From NCBI GenBank assembly GCA_025765615.1, contig JAIVFJ010000152.1, positions 62,001-126,000 on the forward strand: a DNA stretch of 64,000 nucleotides, read 5' to 3'. Numbering within the stretch: the first letter of the stretch is position 1; the number at the start of each line of letters is the position of its first letter. The translations under genes were made by a program, and so were the position numbers. Origin of the DNA: Zopfochytrium polystomum. Taxonomy: Eukaryota; Chytridiomycota; Chytridiomycetes; Chytridiales; Chytridiaceae. The notes beneath the pieces are model-generated. The model saw nothing but the letters and a program-made list of their open reading frames with translations, was not told the DNA's origin and made no database searches. Shown piece by piece: positions 20,430-30,910 of the stretch.

Positions 20430-21620
20430 TACGACTGCTAGTTTCAAAGATGCTGCTCTAAATCCGAGAAGACACTTACCCCACTGAGTGGCATTTCGGT
20501 CCAACCGTAACACAGCCTGACCGGTCGGACAGCTCAAGTTTTGAGCAAAAGCATCCACATCGACTAGTAGTCAAGCACTTCGAATCTGCCCAATGGAATA
20601 TGGCGTAACCTATAAGTGGTTATTAGCGAACTTTCCGCGTGAAATGCTGAACACCGGCGTTGCGCCCACTTTGTGCTTAACCATCAACACGGGTCTGTGC
20701 AAATGACTGCACGCCATTGCATCCAATCGAATACTTTTTGTTCGCTCACGACCGACTGCTCCGACAAAACTGCTCGTGAGACGTTAGACAAAGCGCCCCT
20801 CAATATGAAGGCACCTAAACGCGCGCGCTCACTGTAAAGCCCAGCTATAAAATCAAAATAAAATCACTCTGACAAGGCGGGAAAGACACCGACGTGGCTT
20901 TCGAAGAGATCACTCCAACAACGCGAAGAGGAGCGACAGGAGAGGCAATCGGTCCACCAACCGATTGCGATGTTCGACGGCTCTGCTAGCTGTACATTGA
21001 TGAACCCACCATCTTCTCCACTCCAGAAGCGCGGAAGGACAGCGTCCAACCCGCCAATCCCACCCTCCGCTCCTTCGCTCCTCGCTCCATCCGCAGTTTG
21101 CTTGCGGCTCCGCCCTAGCGGCGAGATAACATACCCGTTCCCAGCGATGACCCGAAAAAAAGCTTCGTGTTAACGACGGGCCCGAGACACCGCGATTGAC
21201 CGATCGGTTCATCAACCATCACTTTTTTTGACTGACAGCACCTTTTGCCTTATCGCCCGTTTCAAAATTTGAAGCACGACAAGCCTTCAGCTTCCCGACA
21301 GCTTGATTAGTTTCGTTTCGATTCACAGCAAACCGACCCGGGGGGTTAACCCTAACCCTGAATGTTCAAATATGCGGTAAAGAATCATGGTCGAATATTC
21401 AGATATACGGTGAAGAATCGACAGAGCATGCGAGATCCGAGTCATCCTGATTTGTTGATGGCGGGTCAAAAACCAACGCGCTTGGATTCAAAGCTTGAGC
21501 CAGTTTTGACTTCCGGTTCAACATCGAACCTTCATTATGGACTTTTCAAAACAGTTCAAAACGATGTACCATCCTTGGTGTTTCCCAATATTGTGCCTGT
21601 CTCTTTCTGTCTCTCTTGGC

Positions 21621-21651
<31 letters not shown>

Positions 21652-22055
21652 TGGGAGTGAGTGTGTGGCCCGTGAAGCTCCTCGATATGCGGTCTGCACC
21701 CTCGGGCAACCCTCGCACAGCTAGTGCTCTCGAACTCTCACATCTTAACAACAATCCCGCCAGCACGGACCATTGAACCAGCTGATGTTATTGCGCATCC
21801 TCTACGAATGTTATTTACTATGAAAAAAAGCCTCTTTCGACTTGGATTCCGAAAAGGGCGAAGGGATAAGCGGATAGGAAAGGATGGGATGGGATGGATG
21901 GGACTGGATTAGATGATTGACTGCTGGGAGAGTTTGGGCGGTTCATAGCGAGAGAAAGCGAAAGGCAGCTCGAGGGCGAAAGCCAAGATAAGAAAAGGGG
22001 AATACAACCAAAGGACGTCCACCACGCTCGCCGCGATCGGCCGAGCGTTCCCGCT
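20150..22055. other. Intergenic region
   Basis: No gene is supported over 1.9 kb. It holds a poly-A run at 20159-20172, a CA tract at about 20394-20423 and a perfect 9-bp hairpin (GCAATCGGT / ACCGATTGC) at 20945-20953 and 20960-20968. A short TTAGGG-like double unit lies on the minus strand near 21348-21358. A GT tract lies at 21623-21646, and GGGAT-type repeats near 21880-21905. Confidence 0.5.
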
Positions 22056-23865
22056 TCACTTCTTGCGCTTCGGCGCCGGAGCCGCCGCCGCCTTCACCGC
22101 AGCCTTCTTTGGGGACGCAGCGTTCTTCTTTGCGCCCCCCGTCCTCGCCGCCGCCGCGCGCTTCGGCGTCTTCGTCGTAGTCGTGGCCTTCTTCTTTGGC
22201 GCCGCCGCCTTCTTTGGAGCTTTGGCCGCGCGGGTGGCCGCCTTTGCCTTGACCGCTTTCGGCGCCTTCGCCTGCTTCGCCTTTGCCGCCCCCTTCGCCT
22301 TGCCGACGCTCTTCTTCTTAGTGCCTGCCGCCCTCGTCGTCGCCTTGCCGTTCTTGCTCTTGCCGGCTTGCACGCGGCTCTTCTTTGCGCCCTTCTTGGT
22401 CGACGTCGCCTTGGAGTTCTTCTTCGTTTTGCTCTTGCCCGCAACCGCCCTGCTCTTCTTCGCGCCCTTCAAGCCGGCCGCCGCTTTGCTCTTCTTGGTA
22501 CCTTTCGTCGCCTTTGTCTTGGCCTCCTTGCTGCCCGCCGCCGCCGCCTTCGTCTTCTTGTCCTTGCCGAGTCCGCGCGCCGCCGCAATCGTACTCTTTG
22601 TGACGGTGCCGGCCGCTTTCGGGTTGTTCTTTTTCAGTGCGGCGAGCGTCGCCTGATTTTTTTTTTTTTTTTTTTGAGGCCACCGAGGATCAGTACGAGG
22701 ATCAGAATAGAAAGAGGAAAGGGTGAAAACTCCCCCGGCACAGACCTTAATGTTCAGGGACCCGTCAGCGTTCGTCTGCTTGCCGGCAAAGAACGCGTTG
22801 ACGTTTTTTCGCCACGTTCTTCGCGCTGGCCTGCTTACACGCGGCGCTGCCGGCGGCGGCGCGGCGGTACACGTTGCGGCCCGCTGCGCCGGCGGCGCGG
22901 AACGAGAACCCGTGCGCGGCGCACTCGCCCGCGATGATTTTCGGCTCGGCCACGTCCCAGTTCTTGGCTTCCTCGGGCGTGTACTCGCCCGCCTTTTTCG
23001 CTGCAAACCGCACCCCCCCGCCCCCGACGAGTGTTAAATGACGGTAAAGAAAGCAAGCCCCAAACAAAGAAGAAGAGGACGAAGGAGGTTTAAGAAGAAG
23101 ACGCCTTTTTTTTTTTACCTTTCCCCCAGTCGATCAGCTCGAACTTTGGCGCGTTCACGTCCGAGGTGTCGACACGGACGTTGCCCGGGTGGATGTCAAA
23201 GTGGCGGAAGCCGACATTCTTCTCTTGATCCTTGATCTGAGACATGATCTTTTCGCTGAGCTTCTCGCCGCTGGCGAGCTTGAGCTGTTTGGCCTTGTCG
23301 GACTTGAGGTACTCGGAAAGGTCCATGTCGCCGACTTTTTTTTGGACCATTTTTTTGCCGTCGTGCGAAATGTACTGACCAGCTGGGAGAGTGACGTTCG
23401 GGGCGGGAAGAGGCGGTATTTAATAGGAGGGGAAGGGAAGGGAAGGGAAGGGAAGGGACTGCAGTGGCGGAAGGGGGGGTTGGGGTGCGGGGGTTGTGTC
23501 TTAGACGATACCTCTCGCAGTGGCGGTGACCTCATTGCTGCTGAAATCCTCGTGCTTGTTTTCCTTGTAGATCACTTCCTTGTTATGGCTGTCAGTCGCC
23601 AGGTAGGCCACGCCGTTTGCGCCTTCGGCAAGCTCGTTATGGATCTTTATCGAAAAGCAGAGACGGACGGAGGCGGGCGTTCAAAAAGCAGAACGTGAAG
23701 AAGACAAAGACAAAGAAGCGGCAGTCTTACCGCGACTGTCTCCGTGCCGACGGTCACCTCTGGTGGCCCGCCGCCGCTGGACTGCGTGTTTCCCGGGTTG
23801 GGGTTTGCGAGGGCAAAGGAGGCGTGGAGGGGGGAGGAGGCGAGGAAGCAGAGCAACAAAATCAT
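22056..23865 (-). CDS. Secreted protein-kinase-like protein with Lys/Ala-rich tail, five exons
   Basis: Exons: 23865-23731, 23644-23512, 23382-23119, 23000-22746, 22652-22056. The start ATG gives a textbook signal peptide (MILLLCFLASSPLHASFALA). The kinase-like core shows a glycine loop and lysine (EGANGVAYLA, EVIYKEN), a candidate alpha-C Glu (SSNEVTATA), a hinge-like VQKKVGDMDLSEYL, a catalytic loop HFDIHPGNVRV and a metal motif ELIDWG. All five classic catalytic positions (K, E, D, N, D) therefore appear present, although the C-lobe is very short. The last exon is about 198 residues of histone-H1-like Lys/Ala/Thr repeats (KKSKAAAGLKGAKKSR). Exon 4 has one extra base in an AAAAAA run near 22806, breaking frame before NVNAFFAGKQTNADG. 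This is a sequence error or a real frameshift. A secretory-pathway protein kinase is inferred and its substrate is unknown. Confidence 0.72.
23422..23460. repeat. (GGGAA)n minisatellite inside an intron
   Basis: GGGAA/GGGAAG units are repeated about six times on the plus strand, within intron 2 of the kinase-like gene. Regularly spaced G-triplets could form a G-quadruplex on the non-template side. Confidence 0.75.
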
Positions 23866-25332
23866 TATCGCAGCGAGTGGGAGGAGGGTCGTGGGGGGCG
23901 CGCCCAGCTGCACGGGCACAACCAGGCCGACGCCTGGTCGCTCTGGTTGCGGGGGGCCCGGCGGCGGCGGCGGCAGTAATGGTGGTGGTGGTGGTGGTGG
24001 TGGTGGTGGTGGTAGTGGTGGTGGGGGAAAGACGACGGGCGCGCCGCATCGGCAGCCTCGTCGTCGTCGTCGTCGTGGTCGTCGTCATCGTCATCAGGGC
24101 AAAGGAGAGAAGGAGCCAAGGAGAGGAGTGAGAGAGGGGGAGGAGACAGAGGATGAGGAGGAGGAGGAGGAAGAGGGCGTGAGTTTCTCTTTTTATTCGC
24201 CTCTGGCTTTCTTCTTCTTCTTGTTCTTCTTCTTGTTCTTCTTCTTCTTTCTCTTTGTTATTTTTTTTTTTTTTAAATCTTTTTTTGTCCTTTGCGCCCG
24301 CGCGACTGGAGACTGGAGGGAGAGGGGCGGTCGGTGCTTTGTTTTGTTTGTCTCCTTCTTTCTGTTTTCCCTCTGCCAGCAGCACACTCTCTCACTCACA
24401 CACACTCTCTCTCTCGCTCACACACACACGGCGGAACCTTTGATTGGTCTCTGTGTGTCTCTGTCTTCTTAATCCTCCTCACTCCTTGGGACAGACAGAC
24501 TCGCAGACTGACTGACAGACAGGCTGATTGATTGACCTACATCAGACTTGTGCCAAACAAACAGATGGAACATACCCACCCATGTGCCGCGCTCCACATT
24601 AAAAATCACATCATTTTTTTTTTTTTCCTTTCATTTTTTCTTGGGACGAAAAAAACGCTCCGAGACTTGAGCCGAACGTCTCTCTCTGTCTGTCTGTCTG
24701 TCTCTCTCTCTCTATCTCTCGCTGTCTCTGTCGGTATTTCTCTCTGTCTGTCTGTCTCTCTGCCTCTCTCTCTCTCTCTCTCTCTCTTTCCATCATCATC
24801 CCACAATGCAAACAAGCGCCGTGTTTCCCTTTTCGGGCTCGGAGGAATCCGGTCGGACGGTTCCGAGCTTCACCGTGTGGCTGGCTGCTGGCTGTGTGGA
24901 ACGAGAACACACAATCAACACAGACACGTCCGTCTCCTTTGTGTGTCTGTGTCTGTGTCTGTGTGTGTGTGTCTGTGCCTGTGCCTGTTGTTGTTGTTGT
25001 TGTTGTTGTTGCCGTACTGAGTTTGATGCGCAGAGGAGGGCTGGGGGGCAGCAATACACACGTTTTTTACGTTCTTCGCTCAACAATCTATTAAGCCGTC
25101 GTAAATCGCTCTCTCTGCATATGAGAACGCAATGTAATGGCGAAGGAAACACAAAAGTACACACAACTCCGAAGAATGTGGTGGGCCAATCAATTGCCTG
25201 TATTTGAATCGCTTCTCGATGCAGTGCTCAGAAGTGGTTGGATAGACGCTTTCATAAGCGGAGCCATTTTTCCAGCCCTGCGTCAACGAAAACACAGCTT
25301 TCGGGGGAGGGCAGGACAATGGAGGCGGAATA
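23866..25332. other. Intergenic, simple-sequence-rich
   Basis: Holds GGT/GTG and GTC triplet runs (23978-24090), GAG runs (24140-24175), CTT runs (24205-24255) and CT/CA tracts (24385-24430). CAGA/TCTG tetranucleotides lie at 24490-24530 and 24680-24790, and a TGT triplet run at about 24988-25010. No credible gene is seen; open frames here encode only low-complexity residues. Confidence 0.5.
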
Positions 25333-25406
25333 TAGCAGCGGGACGTTTCGATCGTCCGACCTTCGGGTTATGAGCCATCGACGTGCTTACACTGCACCAC
25401 GCTGCC
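25333..25406 (-). tRNA. trnM-CAU: Initiator tRNA-Met (CAU)-like, two extra bases in anticodon stem
   Basis: Read on the minus strand it folds as a cloverleaf. The acceptor GGCAGCG pairs with CGCTGCT (one G-U pair). The D-arm is GTGC/GCAC, the anticodon loop CTCATAA, the variable loop AGGTC, and the T-arm GGACG-ATCGAAA-CGTCC. The discriminator base is A. The T-loop beginning with A (ATCGAAA) rather than TTC is diagnostic of eukaryotic initiator tRNA-Met. The 5' side of the anticodon stem reads TCG-AT-GG opposite CCCGA. Without the AT dinucleotide the stem is a perfect five pairs, so the gene carries a two-base bulge. It is 74 nt instead of 72 and has no intron. No oligo-T terminator follows immediately; the nearest TTTT is about 45 bp downstream. 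It may be a decaying copy. Confidence 0.7.
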
Positions 25407-25817
25407 GTGCGCACTGCAACCGCCAAACAAACAATATCTAAATAATAGAGAACAGGTTTGAGAAATGCTTAAAATCTCTCCTCCCTTGTTTCTGTTCCTC
25501 TCAACACTATTTGGTTGGTCCCTTCGAGCCTCGCGGCAGGCAAAATGGTGGGTTTTTTTTTTTCTCTTCATGTCGCTGAAAACCTGATTTTACCCGATAA
25601 AATTATCCAACACTACATTTCGGGAAATGGGAAAAGAGAAAAAAGGAAACGAGAAAATTGGGATCTCGGCGGTCTCCTCCACAAAGGTGAGTATTGCGGT
25701 CATCGAACTTTTGAGTCAGTTGATTGATTCGCCAAAAATGGGGTGTGATATTCGTGGTTTCGTCGCGCAAGAAAGAGACGAAAGAGAGGAGAAAGAGGGG
25801 GGGGGACGGCGAGAGGA
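25407..25817. other. Intergenic region
   Basis: AT-richer spacer between the tRNA-like gene and the large minus-strand gene. It contains a T-run at 25552-25562. No gene is seen. It may include 3' exon or UTR of the minus-strand gene. Confidence 0.4.
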
Positions 25818-28560
25818 CTAGCGAACACAAGGGATAGCGATAGGAAAAAGCGAGGAGAGAAAGGACGGAGAGGAGGGGAGGAGAGGGGGGAAGGTGAAAC
25901 AGAAATAATGGGGGGGGCCGCCAACACAAAAAAAAAAAATACCAAAAAAAAAAACACACACTCGCGCACACAAAACACCCCCCATCACCACCCCCGCACC
26001 GGCACCGCCGCCGCCCGCCGACGACGCTCCCCACTGCTGCTGCTGCTGCTGCTGCTGCTGCAAGAAGCTGTTCAACCCGCCTGGGCGCGCCCGCGCGGCC
26101 TCCCTCGCGTGCGCAGCCACAACGTCCGCCGCCGACGCCGCCGCCGCGTGCGCGCTCGCGTATGGCTGCTGGTGGGGCTGCTGGTGGTGGTGGTGCGGGT
26201 GGTGGTGGTGGTGGTGGTGGTTGTGGTTGTAGGATCCCGCGGCGATCCAGACGGGAGCGTTGGCGCCGTCGTCGTCGTCGTCGTCGTCTTCGGGCTCGAC
26301 GGCGAGCGGGTAGGAGGCAGCCGCGGCGGGTGCGGCGAGTGCGGGGGCTTGGGCGGGAGCGGGAGCGGCTTTTTTTTTTTTTTGGAAGGGGGGTGAGCGT
26401 AGCAAAACATAAAAGAAAAGAAGCAGAAAGGAGCCGCGAACCTGGATACGCTTCGTAGGCGGGCAGCGCGTCATACGGCGCCGCCACCGCCGCAGTGACC
26501 GCCGTGACCGCCGCCGGGGCCGGGATCCCCGCCGCCGCGGCCGCCGCGGCCGCCGCTCCCGCGTCCGCCGCTCGCCCGAGCGCGCGGACGTCGAACCTGA
26601 ACGCGCGGACGTTCTCCAGCAGCCCGCGGTTGACCAGCGGGTTCTGTACCTCCGCGATCAGCGAGGCGGCGGCGGCGGCGGCGTCGCCCGAGGTGTCGAG
26701 GTCGCCGCGCCAGTACTCGTTCCCGGGGAGGGCGTTGGAGTCCCAGGCGTAGGAGGCGACGAGGAGCCGCTGGAGCTTGCGGGTCGGGGACAGCAGGGCG
26801 GGCGGGGGTGGGGGGAGCGGGTCGGCGGGGTTGGCGCGGGAGAGGAGGAGCTGGACGGGGTTGCCGGCTGCGGAGGGGAGGGCGTCGCCAGAGTGGACTG
26901 CGATCGGCGGGGTGGTGGTGGTAGGGGAGGGAGGGGTGGAGGGCGGGGAGTAGTGGCAGGCGGAGACGGCGTCGCCGAGCCAGCAGAGCTCGACGGCGGC
27001 GACGTAGGGGAGGTGGGTGGATGCGACGGCGGCGGCGGCGGCGTCGGCAAAGGCCTGGGTCTGGGCCGGGTGCAGCTGCCAGACGCCCAGGCCGAAGCCG
27101 ACGACGCGGACGTGGGCGAGGACGCCGAGGGCGCCGCCGGGGACGGATTCGGCGGTTGCGTCGGGGTCGTCGTCCTCGCCGACGTCGTTGAAGTTGTTGG
27201 GGTCGGCGTAGGACGACGATGACGGCTGAGGCGTCTGCGGCGAGGCGTCCTGCTCGGAGCGGAGCCGCTCGGCGGACGCCGCGGAGGCGCGGTCGTTGGC
27301 TTCGAGGAGCAGTGTGGCGATGGTCAGGACGATGCGACGACGGTACGCGTCCATGTTGAAGTAGGCGTCGTCAGCGATGCGCACAAAGTGCTGTTGGCGC
27401 AACCCGGATGCCTCACGCTGGCGCACGAATGCGTCCACGTCGTCGAAGGCCGGGAACGTGCGGGCGCCGCCGCCGCCGCCGGAGGTGGTGGTCGGGTCGG
27501 CGTAGTCGAGCAGGTCAGCGAGGATGGCGAGGCGCGCGGCGGCGGCGGGGTTGGACGCCGCTGCGTTTGGGCCAAAGCCGCGTGCCGGGGTGGAGCGGCG
27601 ACGGTCGACGACGAGGTACTCCCGTTCCATGCGAGCGGCGCGCTCGAAGCGGGCGCCGACGAGGCCGACGTAGACGCCGCGCGGCTCGAACGGCGGGTCC
27701 CCGTAGCGGTCGGGGGAGTGCGCGACGCCGCGGTTGTCGCGGCGCCCGGCGTTGAAAAAGGCCGTGGGCGACGAGACGCCAATGAACGCGGCCAGCTGCA
27801 TCTCGTGGTACGACATGTAGTTGCCGAGGCCGACGCCGCCGAGGAGCGCGACGCCGTCGCCGCCCAGGACGTCGTTGGCGACACCGCCGCCGCCGTCGTC
27901 GTCGTCGTGGTCGTCCGGTGCCTTTCCGATGCGGTCCCAGATGCGGCGGCCGTCGAGGACGGAGCCGCCGTCGCCAAAGTGGAACGCGGTGCAGTCGTCG
28001 GGGCCGACAAAGGCGAACGGGCGGTCGGCGATGAGGTGGGCGACAAAGTCGCCGACGCTCATGTTGAAGCGGTCGTAAAAGTCGATTTCGGCGGGCGACC
28101 CGTAGGTCAGCTTGTGCTGCAGGAAGCGGGCGCAGGCGGCGAGCACGGGGGAGAGGGTGACGATGCGGGCTGTTCGCACGCAGTGAGCCGCGAAGCGCGC
28201 GTCGGCGGCCGCCACCTGCGCCAGCGCGCCGTCGCGCGGCAGCGTGTGCGGGAGCGTGCGGTGGAGGTTTGCCGAGGCGGCGACGACCTTGGCGACGGCA
28301 CTGCTGTCGATGGCCGCGGCCAGCTTGGCGGTGTCTGGACCAGCAACGCCGCTGGGGTCAAAGTCATGCGATGTTGACGGTGAAAAGGATGAGGATGAGG
28401 ATGATGGTAGAAGCGACGGCTGTGACGGCGACGGAGGTGCTGCAGCGTGTAGCTGTTGCTGCTGCTGTTGTCGTTGCTGCTGCTGATGGTAGTCTGCTGC
28501 TGCTGGTGCGGGCGCGACGGCGACGGCGGCATCGTTGGCGGCGGCGGCGGCGGAGCCCAT
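25818..28560 (-). CDS. Large uncharacterised protein with low-complexity ends
   Basis: Exon 1 (28560-26442, 706 codons) is joined by a GT-AG intron to exon 2, which starts at 26368. The 3' end is uncertain because the frame runs into T-rich, intron-like sequence after about 25985. The protein starts MGSAAAAAND with Gln- and Ser-rich tracts. It then has a globular region of about 550 residues: YGSPAEIDFYDRFNMSVGDF, NYMSYHEMQLAAFIGVSSP, YVGLVGARFER, HLPYVAAVELCWL and LLVASYAWDSNALPGNEYW. Exon 2 encodes Asp-, His- and Gln-rich runs. I recall a fungal/protist domain of unknown function (possibly DUF4804) with a similar YAWD.N..PGNEYW ending, but I am not certain. No catalytic motif is evident. 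Coding GC is extremely high. Confidence 0.65.
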
Positions 28561-29233
28561 CGCTGGTTCTTTTGTCTGTTTCACTCGCTGTCTGCCGGTC
28601 TCTCTCTGTCTTTCTGTCGGTCTGCCTGTCTGCCTGTTTATTGCTGTCGATCAATCTGTTGCTGAGAATCAGACAGAGAGACAGAGAGACAGAGAGACTG
28701 GGAGAGAGACAGGGAGAGAGTGAATGTTCTGGAGAGAGACAAAGAGTGGGTGTCTCTCCCGTGGAATGCACCAGTGTCTCTCACTCTCGCAGGACAAGCA
28801 GAACATCCGAGAGACAGAATCAAACATCTTCCGTCATCGCACGAAGCCAGGCTTTGGTTTGGGGTGGTTCGGTCCCGTCCTGCACAAACCTGTTCACGGT
28901 CTCATTTGCTGCTGGTCACACTGCCGCAAAGGCAGAATAACATCAAGATCGATCACCAAATGGGATGTTATTTTTGTATTTGGGCGGTTGACTTCTGCTT
29001 GATCGGGCGGCTTGTTTTGTTTGGAGGGGCAAGCAATCCAGTTGATGGGGCACTCGTTACACCCTCCTCCCTTCGCTCAAACCAAAAGCAAAAAACATGC
29101 GCGCCACGCAACCAAGAGCAGCAACAACAACAGCAACAACAACAACGACAACTACTGGAACAGACAGCAGACCTAACCTACATGGGAAAGAAGGAAAAAA
29201 AAAAAAATTTCATCCCTGCCGCCACTAGCCCCC
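28561..29233. other. Intergenic region with CAGA/TCTG tracts
   Basis: TCTG-type tetranucleotides at 28593-28640 and ACAGAG units at 28671-28715 lie directly upstream of the minus-strand start at 28560. CAA-triplet runs lie at 29119-29152. No gene is supported. Confidence 0.5.
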
Positions 29234-29872
29234 TTAGGCCGTCTTGAACAGGGCAAACTGCAGCGCGAGGCGCTCGTCGACGGTAGCCGATAGATCGACC
29301 TCGGAAAAGGCGGTGCGCCATGCGTCGAGGTTCTTTGTGAAACTGGTAAAGAGGAGGACCTTGAGGCGGAGGCGGAGGCTGTGGAGCTCTCTGACGAGGT
29401 CGATGCCGGCGAGCGGGGCCTCTGCACCGCCCTCCTCGATGCGGTGCATGTCGGTGATGATGCGCAGGTCGTACTCGGCGACGAGCCGCGGGCGCAGCTG
29501 CGCCACGATCGACATGGCCTGGCGCGTCGAAGTGGCGAGGATCACCTCGACGTCCGACTCGCTCTGCACGCGGCGCACCAGGTGTGCGTTGTTGGACGGC
29601 TGGTCGTCGACCCACAGCACGGCTTGCTTCTTCCTGCCCGCTGTTGTTGTTGATGAGGGGGCGGGCGATCGGGGCCCTGCGGTTGTTGTTGTTGCTGATT
29701 CGGGAAGGAGGGGAGCGGCGAACGACGACGACGACGATCCGCCATCGGTGGTGGTGGTGGGAGTGTTTGCGGCGGCGGCGGGAGGCGACGACGATGCGGT
29801 GGTGGTGGTGAGCGAGGGAAAGGCGTCCGAGTAGGGCGGCGGCGCGGCGGGTGGCAGAGTGCCCGTGCCCAT
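29234..29872 (-). CDS. Stand-alone receiver-like (CheY-fold) protein
   Basis: About 212 residues in a single exon from MGTGTLPPAAPPPYSDAFPS. Residues 1-90 are a Pro/Ser/Thr-rich disordered head. The C-terminal 120 residues resemble a response-regulator receiver: beta1 AVLWVDDQPSNNAHLVRR with the acidic pair, then VEVILATSTRQAMSIV, beta3 YDLRIITDMHR with the presumed phospho-acceptor Asp, GIDLVRELHSL, and beta4 LKVLLFTSF with a Thr/Ser. WVDDxPxNN is frequent in receivers paired with fungal or bacterial hybrid kinases. No output domain or histidine kinase is attached. It may be a phosphorelay component or a degenerate receiver-like domain; the final Lys position is not certain. An in-frame start at 29969 (MVQASVEP) is possible. 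Confidence 0.75.
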   Translation of the reverse strand: MGTGTLPPAAPPPYSDAFPSLTTTTASSSPPAAAANTPTTTTDGGSSSSSFAAPLLPESATTTTAGPRSPAPSSTTTAGRKKQAVLWVDDQPSNNAHLVRRVQSESDVEVILATSTRQAMSIVAQLRPRLVAEYDLRIITDMHRIEEGGAEAPLAGIDLVRELHSLRLRLKVLLFTSFTKNLDAWRTAFSEVDLSATVDERLALQFALFKTA

Positions 29873-30012
29873 TGTTTGAGCGAGGAGGTGGGAAGAAAGG
29901 TGAGAACTCTCTCCTCCCTCTCTTCCACCTATGGAATGGCCTGTTGGTTCAACTGAGGCCTGAACCATCAGCACCTCTCATGCGCATCACACAGACAGAT
30001 AGACAGACTTAA

Positions 30013-30046
<34 letters not shown>

Positions 30047-30724
30047 CCAGAATTGGAGAAGAGAATGCACGCGCACCAATCCCCGACAGAGAGAGACACC
30101 CGCAACGAAGGGACAGACACTCCTGCTGTCTGTCTGTCTGTCTGTCTGTCTGTCCGCCAATCTCCTGCGGTCTGTGGATCTCTCAGCCGCTTCCTCTCTC
30201 TCTCACTCTCTCGCTGTCTCACTCTCTCTGTCTCTCTCTCTGTCTCTCTCACTCGTACGTAGTACTTAACATCAACAACATTGTGATATCATCGTCGTTC
30301 GTTCGTCGTCGTCCGCCGCCGCCGCCGCTGCTAAATCACCGCCAGCCGTTTCTTTCGTCCGTTCGTTCGTTCGTTCGTTCAAGCTCGCCGCCGCTCTCCG
30401 CCTCCCGCAGCGTCGCGCGAATCATCTCACCCACCCACCCATCCACACTCGCTCGCTCACCCACCCACCCACACTCACTCACTCACCCACTCACTACAAA
30501 CGGTCGTCATCATCATCGTCATCATCGCCATCGTCATCGTCTAGACGGACTTCGACCGCACTTCCTCCTCCTTCCCTCCGTTGTCACTCGCTTCGCACCC
30601 AGCCAACCCCCTCCTCTCACTGTCGTTGGAGACATCGTCGCCGCGCCCTCCTTCCTCCTCCTAATCCTGCACCAGCAGACACACACACACACTCTATCTC
30701 TCCCTCCCTCCAAGAAAAGTACGA
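29873..30724. other. Divergent promoter region, tetranucleotide-rich
   Basis: The 850-bp spacer between divergent genes carries (CAGA)n at about 29993-30050, (TCTG)n at 30127-30155, CT tracts at 30198-30250, a TTCG tetranucleotide run at 30357-30380 and a CA tract near 30677-30693. No TATA box is obvious. Confidence 0.55.
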
Positions 30725-30842
30725 ATGCCGTCCCCACACATCCACGACCTCGTTGCCTGGCGCTCCGAGGGCCGCGCCCGCTCTTGGAGCTGCGACATTT
30801 GCGGCGTCGCAAAGGCGACGCGCTACGGTGAGTACCTTGGTT

Positions 30843-30910
<68 letters not shown>

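Noticed and set aside
21340..21360. Telomere-like CCCTAACCCT
   Set aside because: Only two units, inside a unique region. Too short to call an interstitial telomere.
23681..24385. Minus-strand frame upstream of the kinase-like gene
   Set aside because: Encodes poly-Thr, poly-Lys and poly-Glu from triplet microsatellites. The signal-peptide start at 23865 lies in a different frame.
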